From JAPYTU01 sp036166735 (GTDB lineage Bacteria > Bacteroidota > Bacteroidia > Cytophagales > MED-G16): a DNA stretch of 13,694 bases. The notes under the pieces are model-generated. The model worked only from the letters and a program-made list of their open reading frames with translations. It was not told the DNA's origin and did no database searches. Of the stretch, positions 1 through 7,617 are shown one piece after another. A program made the translations under genes and the position numbers. How positions within the stretch are numbered: the stretch's first letter is position 1; each line of letters opens with the position of its first letter. The DNA lies in the NCBI GenBank assembly GCA_036166735.1, contig JAYZHG010000132.1, forward strand, positions 1 through 13,694, in the 5' to 3' direction.

Positions 1-268
1 GTCTAAACTTAATCTTTTCTCCCAGAAATGCTATTCCAGGCCCTAAGTCCCAGCCTAGAAAGGCTGAAAATATGCCTGCATAAATAAGATTAATTGGATA
101 TTGGTTAGCATAAATATAAGTAAGAAAAAAAAATAGAAATCCTCCAATTATTGTAATCCACGCTTCAGCAGAAGTTTCGTATGCTTTGTTTATTTTAGAA
201 AAGATGGTTGTTATAACTAACATCCCACCAATAATTGTAAAGGTTCTAACTAGTAATATATCTTCCAT
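1..268 (-). CDS. Multi-spanning inner-membrane protein, C-terminus cut by window edge; possibly Bax inhibitor-1/YccA-like
   Basis: Eighty-nine codons are visible from the ATG at 268 (reading MEDILLVRTF...) to the left edge, with no stop. Hydrophobic stretches at about residues 5-23, 38-53 and 59-82 indicate at least three membrane segments, with no signal peptide cleavage site evident. The third stretch contains FSAFLGWDLGPGI, which resembles the small-residue GLxLGP-type segment of the Bax inhibitor-1/YccA family. That resemblance, seen by eye, is the only basis for the family suggestion. The gene lies 17 bases downstream of the tRNA-Val gene on the same strand, so both could come from one transcript. 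The start is the first ATG after the tRNA; no Shine-Dalgarno is present, as usual in Bacteroidota. It is a real membrane protein with good confidence, but its function is unknown. Confidence 0.6.
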   Translation of the reverse strand, partial: MEDILLVRTFTIIGGMLVITTIFSKINKAYETSAEAWITIIGGFLFFFLTYIYANQYPINLIYAGIFSAFLGWDLGPGIAFLGEKIKFR

Positions 269-285
269 AATTTTTTTAAAAATAG

Positions 286-360
286 TGGGTTATACTGGAT
301 TCGAACCAGTGACCCCTGCCCTGTCAAGGCAGTGCTCTGAACCAACTGAGCTAATAACCC
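286..360 (-). tRNA. tRNA-Val (anticodon GAC)
   Basis: The minus strand folds into a full cloverleaf of 75 bases. The acceptor stem is GGGTTAT pairing with ATAACCC, followed by discriminator A. The D arm starts GCTC and closes with GAGC. The anticodon stem is CTGCC/GGCAG around loop TTGACAG, giving anticodon GAC for valine GUC/GUU codons. The T arm is ACTGG-TTCGAAT-CCAGT. No CCA is encoded after the discriminator base, so CCA must be added after transcription. The gene precedes the membrane-protein gene by 17 bases on the same strand and is divergent from the kinase gene. Confidence 0.95.
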
Positions 361-405
361 ATAATTTAAAATTAATTAAATAAAAATTACTAATAGACGT
401 TAAAT

Positions 406-419
406 TCTATTGAAATAGA
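406..419. repeat. Short perfect inverted repeat upstream of the kinase gene
   Basis: TCTATT and AATAGA form 6-base arms around GA, just upstream of the putative kinase promoter element at 429-436 and between the divergent tRNA and kinase genes. The position would suit an operator for either direction. A 14-base A+T-rich palindrome can occur by chance in sequence of this composition, so its role is uncertain. Confidence 0.25.
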
Positions 420-428
420 TACTTTCTT

Positions 429-436
429 TAAATTTG
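429..436 (+). promoter_or_regulatory. Candidate Bacteroidota -7 promoter element (TAnnTTTG) for the kinase/regulator operon
   Basis: TAAATTTG exactly matches the TAnnTTTG -7 element recognised by the primary sigma factor of Bacteroidota. A possible upstream TTG lies at 410-412, about 16 bases away, slightly short of the usual spacing. The element ends 7 bases before the ATG at 444, so the transcript would start at or within a few bases of the start codon and be nearly leaderless. Confidence 0.4.
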
Positions 437-443
437 TGTTATA

Positions 444-2006
444 ATGTCAAAAGGTAAATTTATTTCAATCATTGTTTTGTTAGTAACCTCATTACTAGCT
501 ATTCTTTATTTTCAGTTTAATTGGATTTTAGATATTAATGAATTGAATGAGGATAGGTTTAATAAAAATGTTCAAGATGCTCTTTTTAACGTTAATAGAA
601 GACTTGAAGAAAAAGAAATAATAAATCTCACTAAAGATAATTTGCAGGCACAGTTTAAAATAAATAGGAGTACTGAAAGTGGTAAGATTGAGACAATTGA
701 AAATACGTTCAGTAAAAAAACTATTGATGAAAACAATCTTGATAAAGGGCTTAAATCTAATTCTTTGCAATTTGATATTGAATCTGGTAGTAATGTTGAT
801 AATGATAATCGCACTTCAGATATTAATGCTTCTGTTTTAGTTGAGAATATGGATGATTTTAAGATTGATTCTACTTTACAGAAAGAGATAGATAAGGTAT
901 TAGATAAGTCTGAAATGATTCAAATTGTATTAAATAAATTATTAAGTAATGATAAGTCTATATCATTAGATCTTGATGTTTCTGTCATACAAAACATGAT
1001 ATCTAAAGCTCTATCAATAAGAAATATAAATATAGATTTTGAATTTATAGTTGTCAATACTATATCAAAAGAAATAGTATTGTCAAATTCTGAAAACATT
1101 AAAATATTTAACTCTATATATAAAATTAATTTGTTTGAAAATGATTTAATAGAGTCAGATTTAGAGCTTAGACTTTATTTTCCTGATAAAGACACTTTTT
1201 TGATGAAGGGATCTCAGATGAATTTATTTTTCTCTTTAATATTTATAATTATAGTTATCATTTGTTTTTATTATGTTGTTCTTAAGGTTTTTGAACAAAA
1301 AAAATTATCGGATATTAAAAATGAGTTTATAGATAATATGACACATGAACTTAAAACTCCAATTTCAACTATATCTCTTGCTTGCGAAGCTCTTATGGAT
1401 GTCGATTTAAATAGATCATCTAAAGTTAAAGATAAATACATAGGAATTATTGATGATGAAAATAAAAGATTGAGTAGTCAAGTTGAAAGGGTTTTGCAAA
1501 TTGCAACTTTAGAGAAAGGTAATCTAAAATTAGATTTTAAAAGGCTCGATATTCACTTGATATTATCTAAAGCTGTTGATATTATAAAATTTAAAATAGA
1601 AAAAAGAAAGGGAAGTATAACTCAGAAGCTAGATGCTAGAAATTCTTATATAAATGGAAACAGAGTCCATCTTTTAAATATTATTAATAATTTATTGGAT
1701 AATTCAAATAAGTATAGTGTTGAAAATCCAGATATATTAGTAAAAACATATAATAAAAACAATAGTTTATTTGTTGAAATTGCTGATAAAGGAATTGGTA
1801 TAAAAAAAGGAAATTTTAATAAGATTTTTGATAAGTTTTTTAGAGAACCACAAGGCAATGTTCATAATGTAAAAGGTTTTGGTTTAGGATTATCTTATGT
1901 CAAAAATATGCTTGAGAAGCATGATGCATCAATTCAGGTTATTAGTAATAAGAATAAGGGTTCTGTATTTTTAATTAAATTTAAAATTGATAATGGAAAA
2001 CAATAA
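444..2006 (+). CDS. Membrane sensor histidine kinase, RprX-like
   Basis: This 520-residue two-component sensor autophosphorylates on a histidine and should pass the phosphate to the regulator encoded next. Membrane segments lie at about residues 6-24 and 259-283, enclosing a periplasmic domain of about 235 residues rich in Asn, Asp, Ser and Lys, with no recognised ligand fold. After the second segment comes the dimerisation/phosphoacceptor helix with THELKTP (phosphorylated His301). The ATPase domain follows, with an N box (NLLDNSNKYS, Asn420), G1 box DKGIGI (448-453) and G2 box GFGLGL (478-483). All catalytic motifs are intact. The layout matches RprX/RprY-type pairs of Bacteroidota. No HAMP or PAS domain is visible. 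Its 3' end overlaps the regulator gene by 14 bases, implying translational coupling. The signal sensed cannot be inferred. Confidence 0.9.
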   Translation: MSKGKFISIIVLLVTSLLAILYFQFNWILDINELNEDRFNKNVQDALFNVNRRLEEKEIINLTKDNLQAQFKINRSTESGKIETIENTFSKKTIDENNLDKGLKSNSLQFDIESGSNVDNDNRTSDINASVLVENMDDFKIDSTLQKEIDKVLDKSEMIQIVLNKLLSNDKSISLDLDVSVIQNMISKALSIRNINIDFEFIVVNTISKEIVLSNSENIKIFNSIYKINLFENDLIESDLELRLYFPDKDTFLMKGSQMNLFFSLIFIIIVIICFYYVVLKVFEQKKLSDIKNEFIDNMTHELKTPISTISLACEALMDVDLNRSSKVKDKYIGIIDDENKRLSSQVERVLQIATLEKGNLKLDFKRLDIHLILSKAVDIIKFKIEKRKGSITQKLDARNSYINGNRVHLLNIINNLLDNSNKYSVENPDILVKTYNKNNSLFVEIADKGIGIKKGNFNKIFDKFFREPQGNVHNVKGFGLGLSYVKNMLEKHDASIQVISNKNKGSVFLIKFKIDNGKQ

Positions 2007-2685
2007 AATATTAATAGTTGAAGATGATCCAAATCTTGGTAAAGTATTACTAGAATATTTATCAATGAAGGGGTTTGATACAGATATTGCTGAAAATGGT
2101 GAGATTGGTTTAAAAAAATTTTTAAATCAACAATATGATTTTGTTGTCTTAGATATTATGATGCCTAAAAAAGATGGATTTTCTCTTGCTCAAGATATAA
2201 GAAAAATGGATGATAAAATCCCTATAATATTTTTAACGGCAAAATCTCAAAAAGAAAATGTTTTAAAAGCATTTAAAATTGGAGCTGATGATTATTTAAC
2301 CAAACCATTTAGCATTGATGAACTTTTAGTTAGAATTAAGGCTATTCAAAAAAGATTACCAAAGAAAGAAGTTATAGAATTAGTGGACGAATTTAAGTTT
2401 GCTAGTTTTACTTTTTTCCATAAGCAAAATTTGTTAATTGTTGGAGCCACCAAAATTAATTTAACAACTAAGGAAAATGAATTATTAAAATTATTTTGCA
2501 TTAATTTGAATGAAAAAGTAGATAGAAATCATGCTTTAATAAAAATTTGGGGAGATGATTCGTATTATAATGCAAGAAGTATGGATGTCTACATTGCTAA
2601 ATTGAGAAAATATCTTAGTTATAATGACAAAGTTCAAATAAAAACAATTCATGGTCATGGATTTAAGTTGATGGTTTTAGACTAA
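1993..2685 (+). CDS. OmpR-family response regulator, RprY-like
   Basis: This 230-residue regulator has a receiver domain (about 1-120) joined to a winged-helix DNA-binding domain (about 130-230). Numbered from the ATG at 1993, the receiver has acidic residues Asp11/Asp12, phosphoacceptor Asp54 (in VVLDIMMP), Thr82 and Lys104 (in YLTKPF), so it should be phosphorylatable. The C-terminal part contains TTKENELLKLF and the end-of-wing sequence IKTIHGHGFKL, typical of OmpR/PhoB effectors. An in-frame TTG at 1987 would add two residues, but the ATG two codons later aligns with normal family N-termini. The gene overlaps the kinase gene by 14 bases and is its presumed partner. Target genes are unknown. 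Confidence 0.92.
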   Translation: MENNKILIVEDDPNLGKVLLEYLSMKGFDTDIAENGEIGLKKFLNQQYDFVVLDIMMPKKDGFSLAQDIRKMDDKIPIIFLTAKSQKENVLKAFKIGADDYLTKPFSIDELLVRIKAIQKRLPKKEVIELVDEFKFASFTFFHKQNLLIVGATKINLTTKENELLKLFCINLNEKVDRNHALIKIWGDDSYYNARSMDVYIAKLRKYLSYNDKVQIKTIHGHGFKLMVLD

Positions 2686-2728
2686 TTTATTTGTTTTACA
2701 TTTTTATTTTAATTACCTACTAGAGTAT

Positions 2729-3451
2729 ATGAATATAATTGCATCGATATATATAAGGAATAACAAAACTGTTAGGGTTAAATCTGGTGATTTGAGAACC
2801 TTAAAAGTTTATGATGATAGTCCAATAGATTTATTAAAAAAATTTGAAGATGTTGGTATTAAAGAAGTTTATCTTGTTGATTTAGGTTCAGCAAAATTTT
2901 TAGAAAAGAATAATTTTATATTGTTAGAAATCTTAAGTCAATTTTCAAAATTGAAAATAAATTATTCAGGTGGATTAAGAACTATGGAGCAAATAGGGGG
3001 AGCTTTTGTTTCTGGTGCAAATAAGGTAACACTTGGTACACTTCCTGTATATGATAAACATCAATTTATAAATTGCCTAATGACTTGGGGAAACAAAAAA
3101 ATTGTTCTTGCAGCTGATACAATAAATGGTTGTTTAAAGATTAATGGTTGGAAACAGAAAACTAAAATTAATGTTTTTGATCATATAGCTTATTTTCAAT
3201 CAAAAGGACTTTTAAATATTAAAGTTACTGACGTTACTAGAGATGGTACGTTAAAAGGTCCTCCTCTTGGAATGTACAAAAAAATTATTAAAAAATTTCC
3301 TAATCTTAATTTAACAGTTGGAGGAGGAATAAGAAATTTAAATGATATATATAAATTAAAAGAGTTAGGAATTCAAAATGCAATTTTTGGAAAGGCTTTT
3401 TATGAAGGAAATATTTCCTTTGATGATGTAAAAAATTATATAAAAAATTAA
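2729..3451 (+). CDS. HisA-like (beta/alpha)8 isomerase lacking the catalytic Asp8
   Basis: The 240-residue protein has the length and repeated half-barrel pattern of HisA, the ProFAR isomerase of histidine synthesis. Phosphate-binding loops are present (SGGLRT at about 80-85, VGGGIRN at 197-203, FGKAFYEG near 220). Asp130 (in LAADT) and Thr167-Asp168 (in VTDVTRDGT) match the second catalytic Asp and the Thr of the family. However, the usual N-terminal PAIDL segment reads ASIYI, placing Tyr8 where the essential base Asp8 belongs. The conserved VDLDGA motif also reads VDLGSA. No other his genes are nearby; the gene lies between the response regulator (43 bases) and purE (46 bases). It is either a diverged paralogue with another substrate or an altered HisA. 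The family assignment is secure, the reaction is not. Confidence 0.75.
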   Translation: MNIIASIYIRNNKTVRVKSGDLRTLKVYDDSPIDLLKKFEDVGIKEVYLVDLGSAKFLEKNNFILLEILSQFSKLKINYSGGLRTMEQIGGAFVSGANKVTLGTLPVYDKHQFINCLMTWGNKKIVLAADTINGCLKINGWKQKTKINVFDHIAYFQSKGLLNIKVTDVTRDGTLKGPPLGMYKKIIKKFPNLNLTVGGGIRNLNDIYKLKELGIQNAIFGKAFYEGNISFDDVKNYIKN

Positions 3452-3497
3452 ACTTATTGTTTAGTTTTACCTTTTTAATAATTTCAAAATAAATTTT

Positions 3498-3977
3498 ATG
3501 GAAAAAGTATCAATAGTAATGGGAAGTAAATCAGATTTACCAGTTATGCAAGAAGCATCTAAAATATTAGATTATTTCGGTATTGAAAATGATGTTTCAA
3601 TTATGTCTGCTCATAGAACACCAAAAAGAGCTGCTGAATTTTCAGAATCTGCAGTTGATAATGGTACTAAGGTAATTATTGCGGGAGCTGGAGGAGCTGC
3701 TCATTTAGCTGGCGTAATGGCATCTTTAACAACTTTACCGGTAATAGGAGTTCCTATCAAAAGTTCAAACTCTATTGATGGTTGGGATTCTTTATTGTCT
3801 ACTGTTCAAATGCCTAGTGGAATTCCTGTTGCAACAGTTGCAATAAATGGAGCGAAAAATGCAGGAATATTGGCTGCTCAGATGATTGGAATTTCAAATC
3901 AAGAAATTTCAAATGCTGTTAAAAAATTTAAAACAGATTTAGCTCAAAAGGTTGAAAAAGATAATGCAAGTTTATAA
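3498..3977 (+). CDS. purE: PurE, N5-carboxyaminoimidazole ribonucleotide mutase
   Basis: PurE moves the carboxyl group of N5-CAIR to carbon 4 to give CAIR in de novo purine synthesis; it is cytosolic and forms octamers in the bacterial family. The 159-residue length is normal for the class I form. Signature residues are visible: MGSKSDLPVM (Ser12, Asp13), MSAHRTP with His39, AGAGGAAHLAG (61-71), VPIKS and the MPSGIPVATVAI stretch. The partner purK is not in this window. The gene is followed after 10 bases by glnS and probably shares its transcript. Upstream, TAAATTTT directly before the ATG resembles a -7 element with one mismatch, so a separate nearly leaderless promoter is possible. Confidence 0.96.
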   Translation: MEKVSIVMGSKSDLPVMQEASKILDYFGIENDVSIMSAHRTPKRAAEFSESAVDNGTKVIIAGAGGAAHLAGVMASLTTLPVIGVPIKSSNSIDGWDSLLSTVQMPSGIPVATVAINGAKNAGILAAQMIGISNQEISNAVKKFKTDLAQKVEKDNASL

Positions 3978-3987
3978 TTGATTATTA

Positions 3988-5688
3988 ATGAATGATTCAA
4001 TTATAAAATCTACATTTTTAAATCAGAGCGATAATTTTTTAAGTGATATTATTAGATCTGATCTAGATAATAATTTAAAAAAAGAAAGTTTAAAATTTAG
4101 ATTTCCTCCAGAACCTAATGGATTTTTACATATAGGTCATGCAAAATCAATTAGTATAAATTTTGGGTTGGCTATTAAATTTGGTGCTTCAGTTAATTTA
4201 AGATTTGATGATACTAATCCTCAAAAAGAAGACATTGAATTTATTGAATCAATTAAAAAAGATATTAAATGGTTAGGTTTTAATTATACTTCGGAATGTT
4301 ATGCATCAGATTATTTTAATCAATTATATGAGTGGGCTATTTTTTTAATACAAAATAATGATGCGTATGTAGATGATCAAAGCCAAGAAACAATTTCCCT
4401 TCAAAGGGGGTCTCCTGTTTCTCCAGGCAAGGAAAGTCCATTTAGAAATAGAAGTGTCGAAGAAAATTTGAATCTTTTTGAGAAAATGAAAAGAGGAGAT
4501 TTTAAGCCTGGAGATTGTGTATTGAGAGCAAAAATTAATATGAGTTCTCATAATATGCATATGAGAGATCCTGTGATGTATAGAATTATTAATGCATCTC
4601 ATCATAGAACTGGAAATCAGTGGAAAATTTATCCTACTTATGATTGGACTCATGGTCAGTCTGATTTTATTGAGTCAATTTCTCATTCTTTTTGTACTTT
4701 AGAATTTGAAGTCCATCGTGAATTATATGATTGGTTTTTAAATAAAATACCTAATGACGATAATTCTATTATTCCTAAACAAAGAGAATTTGCTCGATTA
4801 AATCTTTCTTATACAGTAATGAGTAAAAGAAAATTAGCTGAATTAGTAGAGTTAAATCTTGTTTCTGGATGGGACGATCCAAGAATGCCAACAATATCTG
4901 GATTAAGGCGAAGAGGTATTCCTCCTATTTCAATTATTAATTTTTGTGATAAAGTGGGTGTAGCTAAAAGAGAAAATATAATTGATTATGCTTTGCTTGA
5001 TTATTGTGCAAGGGAAACATTAAATAAAATATCAAAAAGAGTGATGGTAGTTTTAGATCCTGTTGAGTTGATTATTGATAATTATCCTGATAGGAAAGAA
5101 GAAATTTTAGAAGCTGAAAATAATCCTGAAGATGAAAGTTATGGTTTTAGAAAGGTTCCTTTTTCTAAATATCTTTATATAGAAAGGGATGATTTTAAAG
5201 AAGAAGCGAATAAAAAATATTTTAGACTTTCAATAGGTAAAGAAGTAAGATTAAAAAATGCTTATATTATTATAGCTAATTCAGTAGAAAAAGACAGTTC
5301 CGGTCAAATAAAAAGAATTTGTTGTACTTATGATCCTTTATCTAGGAGTGGGTCTGGAAGTCCTGAAAGTAAAAGAAAAGTAAAAGGAACAATCCATTGG
5401 GTTTCTAAAAGTAAAGCGGTTAATATAAACGTTAGAATTTATGATAGACTTTTTAAAAAAGAATCACCAGATAGCGATCAATCAATGGATTTTAAGTCTC
5501 ATATTAATCCTAAGTCATTATTGATTTTAGATAATGTTTATGCTGAACCATCTATAAAAAAAGCTTCAAATGATGATTATTTTCAATTTCAAAGGAAAGG
5601 ATATTTTAAACTAGATAATTGTGATAATAATAATATGGTTTTTAATAGAACAGTTACTTTAAGAGATACATGGAAAAATAATAATTAA
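3988..5688 (+). CDS. glnS: Glutaminyl-tRNA synthetase
   Basis: This class I synthetase charges tRNA-Gln with glutamine in the cytosol. The 566 residues are close to the roughly 554 of the E. coli enzyme. The catalytic Rossmann domain carries the HIGH signature at 48-51, within the GlnRS context PPEPNGFLHIGHAKS, and the KMSKS-equivalent VMSKR at 277-281, the form typical of GlnRS. The C-terminal beta-barrel anticodon-binding region (about 340-560) is complete, with a recognisable PLSRSG-type segment. A GlnRS means this organism does not need to make Gln-tRNA by amidating Glu-tRNA, which fits the separate gltX further right. It starts 10 bases after purE, and no terminator separates them. Confidence 0.96.
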   Translation: MNDSIIKSTFLNQSDNFLSDIIRSDLDNNLKKESLKFRFPPEPNGFLHIGHAKSISINFGLAIKFGASVNLRFDDTNPQKEDIEFIESIKKDIKWLGFNYTSECYASDYFNQLYEWAIFLIQNNDAYVDDQSQETISLQRGSPVSPGKESPFRNRSVEENLNLFEKMKRGDFKPGDCVLRAKINMSSHNMHMRDPVMYRIINASHHRTGNQWKIYPTYDWTHGQSDFIESISHSFCTLEFEVHRELYDWFLNKIPNDDNSIIPKQREFARLNLSYTVMSKRKLAELVELNLVSGWDDPRMPTISGLRRRGIPPISIINFCDKVGVAKRENIIDYALLDYCARETLNKISKRVMVVLDPVELIIDNYPDRKEEILEAENNPEDESYGFRKVPFSKYLYIERDDFKEEANKKYFRLSIGKEVRLKNAYIIIANSVEKDSSGQIKRICCTYDPLSRSGSGSPESKRKVKGTIHWVSKSKAVNINVRIYDRLFKKESPDSDQSMDFKSHINPKSLLILDNVYAEPSIKKASNDDYFQFQRKGYFKLDNCDNNNMVFNRTVTLRDTWKNNN

Positions 5689-5714
5689 TTATTGTTGTAT
5701 TAATGAAACTTTTA

Positions 5715-5731
5715 TATACTTAATAAGTATA
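5715..5731. repeat. Inverted repeat between glnS and folE
   Basis: TATACTT, loop AAT, then AAGTATA make a perfect 7-base-pair hairpin in the 69-base gap. It lacks a G+C-rich stem and a following U run, so it is a poor intrinsic terminator. An operator or a chance palindrome are both possible. It lies 27 bases before the folE ATG. Confidence 0.3.
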
Positions 5732-5757
5732 ATTGAATTAAATCTAATCTAATAAAT

Positions 5758-6420
5758 ATGGAAACAAAACAAATTGAATTGATAGGAGATAATCATGAAC
5801 ATTTTTCAATAGAAACACCACTAAAAGAGAATGCTTTTGATAAATCTAATTTTGAAAAAATAAAAACAATAGAAAATCATTTTAGGATTATTTTGGATGA
5901 ATTAGGTTTGGATTTAAATGACGATAGTTTAAAGGGAACAGCGTATAGAGTTGCGAAAATGTATGTTAATGAAATATTTGGTGGTTTAGATCCAAGGAAT
6001 AAACCTAAAATTTCATTGTTTGAAAATAAGTATAATTATAATAAGATGCTTATCGAAAAAAATATTAATCTTAACACAACTTGTGAACACCATTTTTTAC
6101 CGATTATTGGAATAGCTCATGTAGCTTATGTTTCAAGTGGCAAAGTAATTGGATTGTCAAAATTAAATAGAATAGTAAAATATTATTCTGATAGACCTCA
6201 AGTCCAAGAGAGACTAACTACTCAAATTTATAATGAACTCATTACTGTTTTAGATACTGAAAATGTGATGGTGGTAATTGATGCAAAGCATTTATGTGTT
6301 ACTTCTAGAGGAATAAAAGATGACTCTTGTTCTACAATTACTGAAATGTATGGTGGTGATTTTAATGTTTATAATAAAAGGAATGAATTTTATAAATTAT
6401 TAAATTCAGGAATTAAATAA
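5758..6420 (+). CDS. folE: GTP cyclohydrolase I
   Basis: FolE converts GTP to 7,8-dihydroneopterin triphosphate, the first step towards folate and related pterins, in the cytosol. The 220 residues match the bacterial family. Zinc ligands are visible: Cys109 and His112 in TTCEHHFLP and Cys180 in KHLCVTSRG, matching Cys110, His113 and Cys181 of E. coli with a one-residue offset. His111, the GLSKLNRIV segment (132-140), RPQVQERLT and the terminal MYGGDF complete the family pattern. This is the zinc-dependent type IA form. It has its own 69-base upstream gap holding a short palindrome. Its stop codon directly abuts the stop of the convergent minus-strand gene. Confidence 0.96.
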   Translation: METKQIELIGDNHEHFSIETPLKENAFDKSNFEKIKTIENHFRIILDELGLDLNDDSLKGTAYRVAKMYVNEIFGGLDPRNKPKISLFENKYNYNKMLIEKNINLNTTCEHHFLPIIGIAHVAYVSSGKVIGLSKLNRIVKYYSDRPQVQERLTTQIYNELITVLDTENVMVVIDAKHLCVTSRGIKDDSCSTITEMYGGDFNVYNKRNEFYKLLNSGIK

Positions 6421-7617
6421 TCATTTAATATAGTTCGCTAAGTAATCATATTTAGGAGTTAACCGGCCATTTTTTATTATTGTAGCATTTTCAATAATAC
6501 TTGATTTTTTTGTAGATGCAATTAGAGGAATTATTTTTTTGATAAGAATTTCTCCAAAAAATTTGGAAGAATCTTTTGGGAGTTCTGATGGCAAGTTATC
6601 AACAGCCATAATGGTGATATTATTTTTGTCGTTAAAAGCTTTTTCTATATTTTTTGTTGTTGAATTGTAATCATAATACGGATCTACTATTGTAGAAGAC
6701 TTTTTTGTGCATGGTATGGCTCCATTTATATCACAACTTATATCTCCAATAACTTTAGTTTTAAAATTTTTGTTGGTTATAAAGTCTTCTTCAAATAATT
6801 TTGGTGATTTAGGATCCCAGTAAGCTGCATTAATTAAAATATCTGTTGCATTACTATATTTATAAAAATTTGACTTAAATAGTTTTGGATTATCAAAATA
6901 TTCGTTCTCAACAAAGCTAGTATCATCGGGTTTTTTCATATAATCCGTGACTTCAAGTTGACAATATACAGGGTATAAATATTCTTTATTAATATAATTT
7001 GAGGTATTTATTTTTTTTATTTTTAATAACTCTAGGAGTTCTGTTGCTCCATTTGCTACTTTACCATTACCTATAATTAAAATTTTAAAAGCTTCATTTA
7101 TTTTAATGTTTTTAATTTTATTTTTTAAATTCTTATAGTCTTTGAATTTAGATAGCCTTTTTAAATAAAATTTTTTTGTTTTTATTCCATATGCACGTAA
7201 TGAATTATATGATCCAGCAATACCAGCATATTTTCCAAAGGCAATAATTCGTACATTGTTTTCTGTTAGGCATTCATAATCTATAAGTCTTATCTTTTTT
7301 TTAATGCCATCCTTAAGCAATTTTTGATTTTGAGGTTGTTTTTTAATGGTGTGTGAAAAGAAAAAATAAGTTTTATTTTTCATTAAATTTCTTATTGGAA
7401 TTTCTTTAATTCCAAAAATGATATCGCGATCGTCTAGATTATTAACAACTTTGATATCGTGTTTTTTGTATTCTATATCAGAAAAGCATCTTATATCGCT
7501 AGTCTGACAAACTAGATCTATTCCATTATTTTTGATTTGTTTAGCCTGTTTTGGTGTTAGAGGAGTCCTATTATCAATTGGAATTTTATTTTCTTTAATT
7601 ATACCAATTTTAATCAT
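6421..7617 (-). CDS. LYS1-like saccharopine dehydrogenase (lysine-forming type), NAD-binding
   Basis: The 398-residue protein belongs to the alanine dehydrogenase/LYS1 superfamily. These enzymes interconvert saccharopine with lysine plus 2-oxoglutarate using NAD(P). Visible signatures are KENKIPIDNRTPLTP at the start, Lys71 (in GIKEIP) and His89 (in FSHTIKKQ) at the positions of the catalytic Lys and His of yeast Lys1, the nucleotide-binding GNGKVANGA (183-191), GDISCDINGAIPC (292-304) and VDNLPSELP (339-347). The last is typical of LYS1 and of the lysine-ketoglutarate reductase domain of AASS. The direction in vivo (lysine degradation or synthesis) cannot be told; the catabolic-looking neighbours favour degradation. 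It overlaps gltX by 8 bases (ATGATTAA), so it is translationally coupled and last in the operon. Alternative: another LYS1-like amino acid dehydrogenase. Confidence 0.8.
   Translation of the reverse strand: MIKIGIIKENKIPIDNRTPLTPKQAKQIKNNGIDLVCQTSDIRCFSDIEYKKHDIKVVNNLDDRDIIFGIKEIPIRNLMKNKTYFFFSHTIKKQPQNQKLLKDGIKKKIRLIDYECLTENNVRIIAFGKYAGIAGSYNSLRAYGIKTKKFYLKRLSKFKDYKNLKNKIKNIKINEAFKILIIGNGKVANGATELLELLKIKKINTSNYINKEYLYPVYCQLEVTDYMKKPDDTSFVENEYFDNPKLFKSNFYKYSNATDILINAAYWDPKSPKLFEEDFITNKNFKTKVIGDISCDINGAIPCTKKSSTIVDPYYDYNSTTKNIEKAFNDKNNITIMAVDNLPSELPKDSSKFFGEILIKKIIPLIASTKKSSIIENATIIKNGRLTPKYDYLANYIK

Noticed and set aside
186..383. 65-codon plus-strand open frame
   Set aside because: It runs through the tRNA-Val gene on the opposite strand and over the membrane-protein gene; the protein has no family features.
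528..814. Two minus-strand open frames inside the kinase gene
   Set aside because: They are antisense shadows of a well-supported kinase, with hydrophobic, repetitive translations caused by A+T-rich codons.
4345..4653. 102-codon minus-strand open frame inside glnS
   Set aside because: It lies opposite conserved GlnRS sequence and matches no recognisable protein.
5689..5757. Pterin or purine riboswitch before folE
   Set aside because: Sixty-nine A+T-rich bases with only one short palindrome show no conserved aptamer core that I can recognise.
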